NCBI GenBank assembly: GCA_049698695.1
Contig: JBAVYH010000168.1
Location: forward strand, 1 to 64,000
DNA: 64,000 nt
DNA from: Bog-375 sp049698695
GTDB taxonomy: Bacteria > Acidobacteriota > Terriglobia > Bryobacterales > Bryobacteraceae
Direction: 5' to 3'
Shown here piece by piece: positions 36,871-44,139 of the stretch (positions within the stretch are counted from its first letter, which is position 1; each line of letters begins with the position of its first letter). The notes below the pieces were generated by a model. It worked only from the letters and a program-made list of their open reading frames with translations, had not been told where the DNA came from and searched no databases. A program made the translations under genes and the position numbers.

Positions 36871-37403
36871 AATCGCTATTCGTATTTGTGTGTTTGGCGG
36901 CGCTGCCAGTGCTGGCGGCTCCGCAGCAGTTCCAGCTCAATCTCGATTCGGTGGCGGCCAAGGCTTCCGAGCATGTGGAGGTGTCGCTGAACGCGTCCAC
37001 ATTGCAATTCGCGGCGAGGTTTCTCGATGCGAACAACCCGGACGAAGCCAAGGTGAAGAAGCTGATCGCCGGCCTCGAGGGCATCTACGTGCGCCACTTC
37101 ACCTTCAAGTCCGCGGGCGCCTGGAGCCAGGCCGACCTGGAGCCGGTTCGCGCCCAGTTGCGCGGGCCGGAGTGGTCGAAGATCGTCGGCGTCGTCAGTT
37201 CCGAAGAGGGTGAGAATGCCGAAATATGGCTGCGCACTTCCGGCAACAAATCCATTGGTGTGGCGATTGTCTCTACTGAGCCGAAGGAAATTACTGTGGT
37301 GAACATCGCCGGCACCATCGATCTCGAAGCCCTGGCGGAGCTGGGCGGCCATTTCGGCGTGCCCAAAGTGAAGCCGCCCGAGAAGGGGCACAAGGAGGAG
37401 TAG
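36867..37403 (+). CDS. DUF4252 family exported protein
   Basis: A 178-residue protein with a signal peptide (MKSLFVFVCLAALPVLA). The domain (LEGIYVRHFTFKSAGAWSQADLEPVRAQLRGPEWSKIVGV, then EKEITVVNIAGTIDLEALAELGG-like ending) fits DUF4252, found mostly in Bacteroidota and Acidobacteriota near ECF sigma genes. The ATG at 36867 overlaps the previous stop (ATGA). It is probably an output or sensor of the sigma-factor operon. Ends in a charged KGHKEE tail. Confidence 0.8.
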   Translation: MKSLFVFVCLAALPVLAAPQQFQLNLDSVAAKASEHVEVSLNASTLQFAARFLDANNPDEAKVKKLIAGLEGIYVRHFTFKSAGAWSQADLEPVRAQLRGPEWSKIVGVVSSEEGENAEIWLRTSGNKSIGVAIVSTEPKEITVVNIAGTIDLEALAELGGHFGVPKVKPPEKGHKEE

Positions 37404-37411
37404 GGCAGTGA

Positions 37412-37464
37412 GGCAGGTCCCCGACTTGCCAACCCGGCAATTCGGCATTGAAGCCGTAGGCTTC
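37412..37464. repeat. Hairpins after the DUF4252 gene
   Basis: GGCAGGT (37412-37418) pairs with ACTTGCC (37424-37430) around CCCCG. GAAGCC (37450-37455) pairs with GGCTTC (37459-37464). The first matches a hairpin after the DUF420 gene (43371-43389) with the same loop, so it belongs to a dispersed family. They separate convergent genes. Confidence 0.45.
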
Positions 37465-37567
37465 GGCGACCCGATTGAATAAGAGCGGTCGATGAGCCAG
37501 GCTGCGCTGGCGCCCAAGTGAAGTGGGGCATTCCAGACGCAGCCTGATACCCGCCCTGGTTCGTGGC

Positions 37568-38056
37568 CTACTGCTTCACGAAGTCAAACGTGCAGGGGCG
37601 GCCGACCACGCCGAGGCCCGCGTCCCGTGTGCCTGTGCCCTCGGCATCCTGGAACTTGGCCTTGATGTTGTAGCTATAATCCGCGCCCTTGTGGGCGAGG
37701 ATTCCACGGGCGTATTGCCGGGAGGCGACGATGCCGGTTGCAGACAGCTTGGCGCTGCCATCCTCCGCGATCTTGCCTTCGATCAGCAGGTAGCCGGGCT
37801 CCCCTGCCGTGCCGCGCTCGCCGTGAAAGTTGCTGTTCTGGATCACGCTCGAAAACTGCCAGGTGTAGCCCTCGGTGTTCCCTTTTGCGGGACAACTGAG
37901 CTTCGTGAGCCACTTGCCGTCGAAGCGTGGTGAGCTCTGGCCACCGGCTCCCGCCGCTTGAGGAGGCGTGGACGTGCTTTGGGCGAAGGCAATCGACCCA
38001 ATCAGCAGTGCGGCCGTCACTCGGAGGGCCGCCCAGGCAATCGTAGTTAAGCGCAT
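37568..38056 (-). CDS. Small secreted protein of unknown function
   Basis: A 162-residue protein with a signal peptide (MRLTTIAWAALRVTAALLIGSIAFA). The mature part (FDGKWLTKLSCPAKGNTEGYTWQFSSVIQNS, then GHKGADYSYNIKAKFQ-like strands) is beta-rich with two cysteines that could form a disulfide. I do not recognise the family. It is convergent with the sigma-factor operon and divergent from the acyl-CoA ligase gene. Confidence 0.7.
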   Translation of the reverse strand: MRLTTIAWAALRVTAALLIGSIAFAQSTSTPPQAAGAGGQSSPRFDGKWLTKLSCPAKGNTEGYTWQFSSVIQNSNFHGERGTAGEPGYLLIEGKIAEDGSAKLSATGIVASRQYARGILAHKGADYSYNIKAKFQDAEGTGTRDAGLGVVGRPCTFDFVKQ

Positions 38057-38210
38057 ATAAAGACAAGGTTATCCGATTCCGCATCGGAGCCGCAAGGTTC
38101 TTGCGAGAGCGATGAACGGAGCTATCGCCCCGACAAGGACGGGGTCATAGCCGCCCGCACTGCGGGCAAGCCATGCTTGTTGATCCGGCTGTTCATGAAG
38201 CCCGGATCAA

Positions 38211-40052
38211 GTGTCCCTTCTGTCGCCTCCCTTCCGTCGCTTCCCCTGCCTCCGTGATAAAGTGCTTGAAGTGGGTCCACGCACTCTGTACCAGGTTCTG
38301 GAGGAGACCGCGGCGCGTTACGGCGACGCGCCGGCCCTGCATCAGCCCCTGGCCTCCGGCGGTTATCTCACTTATTCGTGGAATGAGTACCGCCGCGCGG
38401 CGGAGGAGATTGCCGCCGGGTTGCGGGCGCTGGGCGTGGAGAAGGGGCAGGTGGTCGTCCTGGATTCGGAGACGCGGCTGGAATTCTACCTGGCGGACTT
38501 GGGAATTCTGGCCTGCGGCGCCATCGCCGCCGCTCTGTACCCCAGCTACCCTGCGCCCGACCTGATTCGCACAATTGAGGCCGCCGGCGCCGCGGCGGTG
38601 TTCGTCGAGGATCCGCAGACCTTCCGCGCGCTGCGGCACGCCCGCGCTAACCGCTGGATTCTGCTCACCGGCGAGGCAGAGGGCGCCCTGGCGCTGGAGG
38701 ACCTGCGCGCTTTGGGACGCGAAGCGCTGGCGCGGGACTCCGAACTGGCCGGCCGGCTGCGCTCCGAGACGCAGCCATCCGATCCGGCCGTGCTGTACCT
38801 GACCTCCGGCGCCACAGGCGAACCGAAAATGGCGCTGGTCACGCACCAGGCCATCGTCTCCAACCTCGACATGGGACCGTCCGTGCTGCCCATGGGGCCG
38901 GAAGATGCGACGGTCGCGTTTCTGCCTTCCGCGCACATCGCGCAGCGCGTGGTCATCGAGTTTCTGCCGATGCGCTGCGGCATGCCGGTCCACTTTTTCG
39001 AAAGCCTCATGAAGCTGCCGCAGGACATCCGCAAAGTGCGGCCCACCATCCTGCTGGCGCCGCCGCGCATGTGGGAGCGCATCTATTCGACCATCTGCAC
39101 CGAGTTGCGCAAGCGCTCCGCCGCCTCCCGCAAGGCGTTTTACACCGGCCTCGCGCTGGCCCTGGCCGCTGCGCGCTATCGCCGCGAGGGCAAACCGGTG
39201 CCGGCGCGGATCCGTGCGCCGCTGGCCGTGGCCGACCGCCTGCTGTTTCGCAAAGTGCGCTCACGCTTTGGCGGCCGCCTGCGCGTGCCGGCCTCCGGCG
39301 CGGCGCCGCTCAGCAAGGACCTGGCCGAGTTTTATGAGGCCGTCGGCATGCCCATAATTGAAGGTTACGGACTCACCGAGGGCGGTGTGGCCGCGCTCAA
39401 TCCGCTCGACGCTCCCAAGCCCGGCAGCATCGGCAAGGTGCTGCCCAGTGTCGACATCAAGACCTCTGAGGATCACGAGCTGCTGATCAAAGGCCCCTGC
39501 CTGTTCTCCTGTTATTGGGGCGACCCCGCCACCACCGCCGAAGTGTTGCGCGACGGCTGGCTGCACACCGGCGACCTGGGCTTCATCGATGCCGAAGGCT
39601 ACATCTACATCACCGGCCGCAAGAAGGAGCTGATCGTTTCCTCCACCGGCAAGAAAATCCACCCCAGCCGCGTCGAGAGTCTGTTTAAGATGGAACCGCT
39701 CATCAGCCAGGTGCTGTTGATCGGAGACCGGCTGCCATACCTCACCGCGCTGTTCACCATCAACACCGGCGTCGCCGCGACGCTCAAAGGCATGAACGGC
39801 TCCGATGGCCGCTCGCCGGCCGAAATCTGCGGCGCGCCGCCGGTCGAAAAGGAGATGCGCAGGATCGTCAACCAGGTGAACCGCCACCTTGCGCCTTTCG
39901 AGCAGGTGCGCCGCTTCCGCATCCTCCCGCGAGACTTCTCGATCGAGCAGGGCGAGCTCACCGCCACCATGAAAGTGCGCCGCACCAAGGCCATCGAGAA
40001 CTTCAAGGACGATATCGACGCCCTATACGCCGGCCGCGAGCAGGGCCAGTAG
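38211..40052 (+). CDS. Long-chain acyl-CoA ligase (AMP-forming)
   Basis: Activates fatty acids as acyl-CoA through an acyl-AMP intermediate. The protein of up to 613 residues has the AMP-binding motif YLTSGATGEPKMALVTH, the GYGLTEGG motif, the adenylate motif TGDLGFIDAEGYIYITGRKKELIV and a C-terminal KxRR segment (MKVRRTKAIEN). The start may be GTG 38211 or GTG 38271; the second removes 20 uncertain residues and begins at EVGPRTLYQ. It stands alone; the lipid substrate is not predictable. Confidence 0.9.
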   Translation: MSLLSPPFRRFPCLRDKVLEVGPRTLYQVLEETAARYGDAPALHQPLASGGYLTYSWNEYRRAAEEIAAGLRALGVEKGQVVVLDSETRLEFYLADLGILACGAIAAALYPSYPAPDLIRTIEAAGAAAVFVEDPQTFRALRHARANRWILLTGEAEGALALEDLRALGREALARDSELAGRLRSETQPSDPAVLYLTSGATGEPKMALVTHQAIVSNLDMGPSVLPMGPEDATVAFLPSAHIAQRVVIEFLPMRCGMPVHFFESLMKLPQDIRKVRPTILLAPPRMWERIYSTICTELRKRSAASRKAFYTGLALALAAARYRREGKPVPARIRAPLAVADRLLFRKVRSRFGGRLRVPASGAAPLSKDLAEFYEAVGMPIIEGYGLTEGGVAALNPLDAPKPGSIGKVLPSVDIKTSEDHELLIKGPCLFSCYWGDPATTAEVLRDGWLHTGDLGFIDAEGYIYITGRKKELIVSSTGKKIHPSRVESLFKMEPLISQVLLIGDRLPYLTALFTINTGVAATLKGMNGSDGRSPAEICGAPPVEKEMRRIVNQVNRHLAPFEQVRRFRILPRDFSIEQGELTATMKVRRTKAIENFKDDIDALYAGREQGQ

Positions 40053-40171
40053 GCGCTAATCTCGCCCTGATCGGCATTCCCGCCAGCCTGCACCGGTGCA
40101 CCTGCGCGAGCCTGCTCGCCCCAAAACGATTACAATAAAAGGTCACCGGCGATCCCTGGGACGCGGCAGCC

Positions 40172-40190
40172 GTGTTGTGAACTTCAACAC
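40172..40190 (+). promoter_or_regulatory. Inverted repeat upstream of cyoE
   Basis: GTGTTG (40172-40177) and CAACAC (40185-40190) form a perfect dyad with a 7-base centre, 15 bases before the first possible ATG of the cyoE frame. A -10-like TACAAT lies at about 40131. The position fits a repressor operator for the oxidase-assembly cluster. Confidence 0.35.
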
Positions 40191-40330
40191 TGGCGGGCGC
40201 GAGGATGGCCGGCCGAAGGATGATGTCGACGGAGGGTGAATTGGGGGTTGGTTTTGGGAAGCTTGCTTCGCTGCGGGTGCATCTCATAAACATGCCCGGC
40301 AAACGAGCCGGACGGCCATCGATCCCACAC

Positions 40331-41209
40331 ATGCGCGATTACATTGAGCTGACCAAGCCGCGAATCACTTGGCTGATTCTGATGAGCACTGGAATCGGCT
40401 ACTTTTTTGGACTCCCTGGCACGGCCGGCTGGAGCGAGTTTCTGCAGCACGTGGGCGTTCTGCGCCTGCTCCACACCATGCTGGGAACGGGGCTGATTGC
40501 TTCCGGCACGGCCGCGCTCAACCAGTGGCTGGAACGGGAGGCCGATCGCAAGATGCGGCGCACGGCAGCCCGGCCGCTGCCTTCGGGACGGCTCGCCTCC
40601 GGGCCGGCGCTGGCCTTTGGCGTGGCGCTTTCGGTTGCCGGATTCGCCGATTTGTGGCTGGGCACAAATCCGCTGGCCGCCTGGATCGGCGCCTTCACCC
40701 TGGCCAGCTACCTGTTCTTCTACACGCCGCTCAAGCAGCGCACCTGGTGGTCCACCACCATCGGCGCCATCCCGGGCGCCATGCCGCCGGTGATCGGGTA
40801 CGCCGCGGCGGCGGGACGGTTGACGGCGGATTCCTGGGTGCTTTTCGCGATCCTTTTTCTCTGGCAGTTTCCCCATTTCTATTCGATCGCCTGGATGTAT
40901 AAAGAGGATTACGCGCGCGCCGGCATACGCATGCTGCCGGTGGTGGAACCGGACGGCCGGTCCACCGCGCGGCAAATCGTACTCTTCGGCATGGCGCTGA
41001 TCCCGGTCAGCCTGGTTCCGGGTATGCTGGGAATGTCGGGGCGCATCTACCTGGCGGGAGCGCTGCTGCTCGGCTTGTGGTTCCTGCACGCGGGCGTGCG
41101 GGTGGCCCGCGACCGAACCCTGGCGCGGGCGCGCGGCGTGCTGCTCACCTCGGTGGTGTACCTGCCGTTCCTTTACGGGCTGATGCTCCTGGACAGGCCG
41201 GGTCTGTGA
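40331..41209 (+). CDS. cyoE: Protoheme IX farnesyltransferase (heme O synthase)
   Basis: Converts heme b to heme O for cytochrome oxidase. The nine-helix UbiA-family protein (292 residues from ATG 40331) starts RDYIELTKPRITWLILMSTG. It carries the prenyl-diphosphate motif NQWLEREADRKMRRTAARPLP and the second motif YKEDYARAGIRMLP. The frame is open from ATG 40205, so an N-terminal extension of 42 residues is possible, but its sequence is unlike the family. Its stop overlaps the start of an ABC ATPase gene (GTGA). Confidence 0.93.
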   Translation: MRDYIELTKPRITWLILMSTGIGYFFGLPGTAGWSEFLQHVGVLRLLHTMLGTGLIASGTAALNQWLEREADRKMRRTAARPLPSGRLASGPALAFGVALSVAGFADLWLGTNPLAAWIGAFTLASYLFFYTPLKQRTWWSTTIGAIPGAMPPVIGYAAAAGRLTADSWVLFAILFLWQFPHFYSIAWMYKEDYARAGIRMLPVVEPDGRSTARQIVLFGMALIPVSLVPGMLGMSGRIYLAGALLLGLWFLHAGVRVARDRTLARARGVLLTSVVYLPFLYGLMLLDRPGL

Positions 41210-42114
41210 TTGAAGTTGAAAATCTAACCCATCGATACGGCGAGCGCACGGCCCTACACAACGTCAGCTTCGCCGTGGACCGGGGCGAGATCTTCGGCCT
41301 GCTGGGGCCGAATGGCGGCGGCAAATCCACCCTCTTCCGCATTCTTTCCACCATGATGGCGCCGAGCGAGGGGCGGGCGCTGGTGGGTGGCTGCGACGTG
41401 GTCCGCGACCGCGCTGCGGTGCGGCGCCAGATCGGAGTGGTGTTCCAGACGCAGAGTCTGGATAAGGCGCTGACGGTGGAAGAGAACCTGCGCGCGCAAG
41501 GCCATCTGCACGGGCTTTCGGGCGCGCTACTGCGGGACCGCATGGAACACGCCATGTCGCAACTGGGTTTGAAGGATCGCCGCAAGGACGTGGTGGAGAC
41601 GCTCTCCGGCGGGTTGCGCCGGCGCGTCGAAATCGCCAAAGCGTTGCTGCACCGGCCGCCTGTGCTGCTGATGGACGAAGCGTCCACCGGCCTCGATCCG
41701 GCGGCGCGGCGCGACCTGACACGCCACGTCGAGCGGTTGCGCGACGAGGAGGGTGTGACGATTCTGCTCACCACCCACGTGCTGGAAGAGGCCGACCGCT
41801 GCAACCGGCTGGTGCTGCTGCACCGCGGCGAGGTGGTGACGGAGGGCAGCCCGCAAGCGCTGCGGGCGCGCATTGGCGGCGATGTCGTCGTGCTCGAAAC
41901 GGAGGACGCGACAGCCCTGGCGGGCGCCATCGAGCAGCACTTCGGATTGCATGCCGGCACCGTGGACGGGCAGGTGCGGGTGGAAATCGAAAACGGCCAC
42001 CGCTTCATCGCCGAAGTGGTGGAGGCGTTCCCCGGCGCCATCCAATCGGTGGGCCTTCACAAACCGACACTCGAAGATGTGTTCGTGCGCGAAACGGGGG
42101 CGCAGATTGAATAG
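41206..42114 (+). CDS. ABC transporter ATP-binding protein
   Basis: A 302-residue ATPase of the drug/heme-export (CcmA/NodI-like) type: Walker A GPNGGGKST (34-42), signature LSGGLRRRVEIAKALL, Walker B PVLLMDEAS and switch TTHVLEEAD. A C-terminal domain of about 80 residues follows. The GTG start at 41206 overlaps cyoE, and its own end overlaps the permease gene by 8 bases. This coupled arrangement between cyoE and a DUF420 gene suggests a role in oxidase or copper/heme handling, not general drug export (inference). Confidence 0.92.
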   Translation: MIEVENLTHRYGERTALHNVSFAVDRGEIFGLLGPNGGGKSTLFRILSTMMAPSEGRALVGGCDVVRDRAAVRRQIGVVFQTQSLDKALTVEENLRAQGHLHGLSGALLRDRMEHAMSQLGLKDRRKDVVETLSGGLRRRVEIAKALLHRPPVLLMDEASTGLDPAARRDLTRHVERLRDEEGVTILLTTHVLEEADRCNRLVLLHRGEVVTEGSPQALRARIGGDVVVLETEDATALAGAIEQHFGLHAGTVDGQVRVEIENGHRFIAEVVEAFPGAIQSVGLHKPTLEDVFVRETGAQIE

Positions 42115-42847
42115 CTTCGTTCTGCCCGCCGCCACGCTGTGGCAGCGCGAGCTGGTCCGCTTCTGGCGCCAGAAGAGCCGCGTGCTGGGGGTGGTGGCAT
42201 CGCCGCTGGTGTTCTGGCTGCTGATCGGCTCCGGATCGAACGACCTGGAGCGATATTATTCCGGCGCCCTGGTGCTGACGGTGATGTTCTCGGCCATCTT
42301 CTCGACCATTTCCATCATCGAAGACCGGCGCGAAGGATTTTTGCTATCCATGCTGGTATCGCCCGCGCCGCGCTCGAGCCTGGTGCTGGGCAAGATCTTG
42401 GGCTCGGCCACGCTGGCCTGGGTGCAAGGCTTGATCTTCCTTTGCTTCGCGCCTTTGGCGGGCGTGCGCATCGGGGTGCTGGAGTTGATTCCGGTGGCGT
42501 TGGCGATTCTGCTGATTTCCTTTACGCTCACCGGGCTGGGATTCGTGATCGCCTGGCGGATGGAATCCACGGCCGGATTTCACGCCATTATGAATTTGCT
42601 GCTGGTGCCGATGTGGATGGTCTCGGGCTCGCTGTTCCCCATGTCCACCGCGCATGGCTGGGTGCGGGCGCTGATGTGGGCCAACCCGCTGACATATTCG
42701 ATCGCCTTGCTGAATCATACGCTGGCGCTGCCGAACGCGCAGCCGGGTGCGGTGATGAGCCTGGCGGTGACGCTGGCGTTCGGACTGCTGCTGCTGGCGG
42801 CCTCCGGAATTCTGGCTGCGCAAAAAAGCACGCGCAGCACCGCATGA
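42107..42847 (+). CDS. ABC-2 type permease
   Basis: A 246-residue membrane protein with six helices, the ABC-2 permease fold (WQRELVRFWRQKSRVLGVVASPLVFWLLIG; MNLLLVPMWMVSGSLFPMSTAHGWVRALMWANPLTYSI). The TTG start at 42107 (MNSFVLPAATLW) overlaps the ATPase stop by 8 bases, so translation is coupled. It forms the membrane part of the transporter with the preceding ATPase. Substrate unknown; location next to cyoE and DUF420 points to cytochrome oxidase assembly. Confidence 0.88.
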   Translation: MNSFVLPAATLWQRELVRFWRQKSRVLGVVASPLVFWLLIGSGSNDLERYYSGALVLTVMFSAIFSTISIIEDRREGFLLSMLVSPAPRSSLVLGKILGSATLAWVQGLIFLCFAPLAGVRIGVLELIPVALAILLISFTLTGLGFVIAWRMESTAGFHAIMNLLLVPMWMVSGSLFPMSTAHGWVRALMWANPLTYSIALLNHTLALPNAQPGAVMSLAVTLAFGLLLLAASGILAAQKSTRSTA

Positions 42848-42857
42848 AACTTGTGGG

Positions 42858-42913
42858 GCAGGTTGATAACCTGCGCGCCGATTGCCAATCGGCGCAGCCG
42901 GGCAATACCCGGC
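42858..42913. repeat. Cluster of three adjacent perfect hairpins
   Basis: Three back-to-back inverted repeats: GCAGGTT/AACCTGC (42858-42874), GCGCCGATT/AATCGGCGC (42875-42895) and GCCGGG/CCCGGC (42897-42913). Stems are 7, 9 and 6 bases. They lie in the 106-base gap between the permease and DUF420 genes and look like a compound REP-type intergenic unit. Confidence 0.6.
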
Positions 42914-42953
42914 CTATAGCGACCGGAGCACCGCAGACGGAGATCGCCCAAAC

Positions 42954-43364
42954 ATGACCGCAATTCTGCCTTCGATCAACGCCTTTCTGAACGCCAGCGC
43001 GGCGATCCTGCTGGTGTGGGGTTACTGGCTGATCCGGCACAAGCGGAGGGAAACGCACCGCCGTGTGATGATAACGGCGTTCGTCGTCTCCTGCACGTTC
43101 CTGGTGTGCTACGTGGTCTATCACCTGCAGGTCGGCCACGTGGTGTTTCGGCGGACCGGGCCCCTGCGCACCATCTATCTCAGCATCCTGGGCACGCACA
43201 CGGTGCTGGCTGCCACCGTTCCAGTGCTGGCGATCATCACGCTGCGCCGCGGCCTCGCGGCACGCTATGATCGCCACCGCCACATCGCGCGCTGGACGCT
43301 GCCCATCTGGCTCTACGTGAGCGTCACGGGCGTGGTGGTGTACCTGATGCTGTACCACCTGTAA
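42954..43364 (+). CDS. DUF420 family membrane protein
   Basis: A 136-residue protein with four helices and conserved histidines (IRHKRRETHRRVMITAFVVS; YHLQVGHVVF; ILGTHTVLAATVPVLAI; RYDRHRHIARWTLPIWLYVSVTGVVVYLMLY). DUF420 proteins include CtaM, needed for heme-copper oxidase function in Gram-positive bacteria. Its place after cyoE and the ABC genes supports an oxidase-maturation role here. The ATG at 42954 follows a triple-hairpin element. Confidence 0.88.
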   Translation: MTAILPSINAFLNASAAILLVWGYWLIRHKRRETHRRVMITAFVVSCTFLVCYVVYHLQVGHVVFRRTGPLRTIYLSILGTHTVLAATVPVLAIITLRRGLAARYDRHRHIARWTLPIWLYVSVTGVVVYLMLYHL

Positions 43365-43370
43365 AGTTGA

Positions 43371-43389
43371 GGCCGGTCCCCGACCTGCC
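43371..43389 (+). repeat. Hairpin after the DUF420 gene
   Basis: GGCCGGT (43371-43377) and ACCTGCC (43383-43389) around the loop CCCCG, with one mismatch. The loop and right arm match the hairpin at 37412-37430, which is also just downstream of a gene stop. Confidence 0.4.
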
Positions 43390-43403
43390 GTGTGCCGCAA
43401 AAA

Positions 43404-43429
43404 AAGGGCCGCGGCTCGCCGCGGCCCTT
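43404..43429 (-). terminator. Intrinsic terminator for the minus-strand TIGR03437/OMP operon
   Basis: An 11-base perfect stem AAGGGCCGCGG (43404-43414) / CCGCGGCCCTT (43419-43429) with loop CTCG. On the minus strand the stem is followed by a run of T (from the A-run at 43399-43405), the classical form. It lies 56 bases after the stop of the minus-strand outer-membrane protein. On the plus strand it could also slow readthrough from the DUF420 gene. Confidence 0.8.
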
Positions 43430-43484
43430 GCTCGGAGGCCTTCTCAATCGATCATGCGGTGCGCGCCCCGCGCAGCCGCCAAAG

Positions 43485-44120
43485 TCAAAACACGTAAGCG
43501 ATGCTGACCATCGGCACAATATTCTGCAGGATGCTGCCGTAGGTGACGCCGGGCGGCGGCGCGATTACGGTGGTGGGGAACGGGGAAATGAAATCCCGTA
43601 CCTCGGTGCGGAGGTAGAGGCGCTCGTTCAATTTGTAAGTGAAGCCGCCGCCCACGCTGAGCATCGGTTTGAGCTGGTGTGTTTGGGTGAAGTATCCGTA
43701 CTGGCTAAGAGGCTGGTAGGCCTCCGGCGCTCCGGTACCGTCGAAGATTTTCATGCCGCCGCCGAGCGCCACAAAGAACTGCACCGGCGAGTGCTTCCGG
43801 TTGGTGTGATAAATCAGGTCATAGTGGACGGCGTGGGCGACGCCGCTGAACGATGCCGAAGAGCCGGCGCCCGAGAGCTTGAGGCCGCTGTCGAAGAACT
43901 CATAGCGGACCTCGCCGCTCCAGTGCGCGTTGAGGTTCTGGCCGAAGAAGGCGCCGGCGACCACGCCCGGGGCAAAGCCCGCGTTGGCCGAGCCGGCGGC
44001 GCCGCTCACGGAAACGTTGTTGAGGAAGCCCACGCCGCCAATGCCTCCCAACTCCCATTGCTGGGCGAAGCCACAGAGGGCGAACGCAAGAATCAGGAAT
44101 ATCTTTCCAAGCGTTTTCAT
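43485..44120 (-). CDS. Outer-membrane beta-barrel protein
   Basis: A 211-residue protein with a signal peptide (MKTLGKIFLILAFALCGFA) and a short alternating beta-strand barrel of the OmpA-like/OMP_b-brl type (GVVAGAFFGQNLNAHWSGEVRYEFF; VGGGFTYKLNERLYLRTEVRDF), ending in aromatic VSIAYVF as required for outer-membrane insertion. The ATG has GGAGAAGGAT upstream. It starts 19 bases after the stop of the large TIGR03437 gene and is probably cotranscribed with it. Confidence 0.85.
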   Translation of the reverse strand: MKTLGKIFLILAFALCGFAQQWELGGIGGVGFLNNVSVSGAAGSANAGFAPGVVAGAFFGQNLNAHWSGEVRYEFFDSGLKLSGAGSSASFSGVAHAVHYDLIYHTNRKHSPVQFFVALGGGMKIFDGTGAPEAYQPLSQYGYFTQTHQLKPMLSVGGGFTYKLNERLYLRTEVRDFISPFPTTVIAPPPGVTYGSILQNIVPMVSIAYVF

Positions 44121-44139
44121 ATCCTTCTCCAGGAGACTG

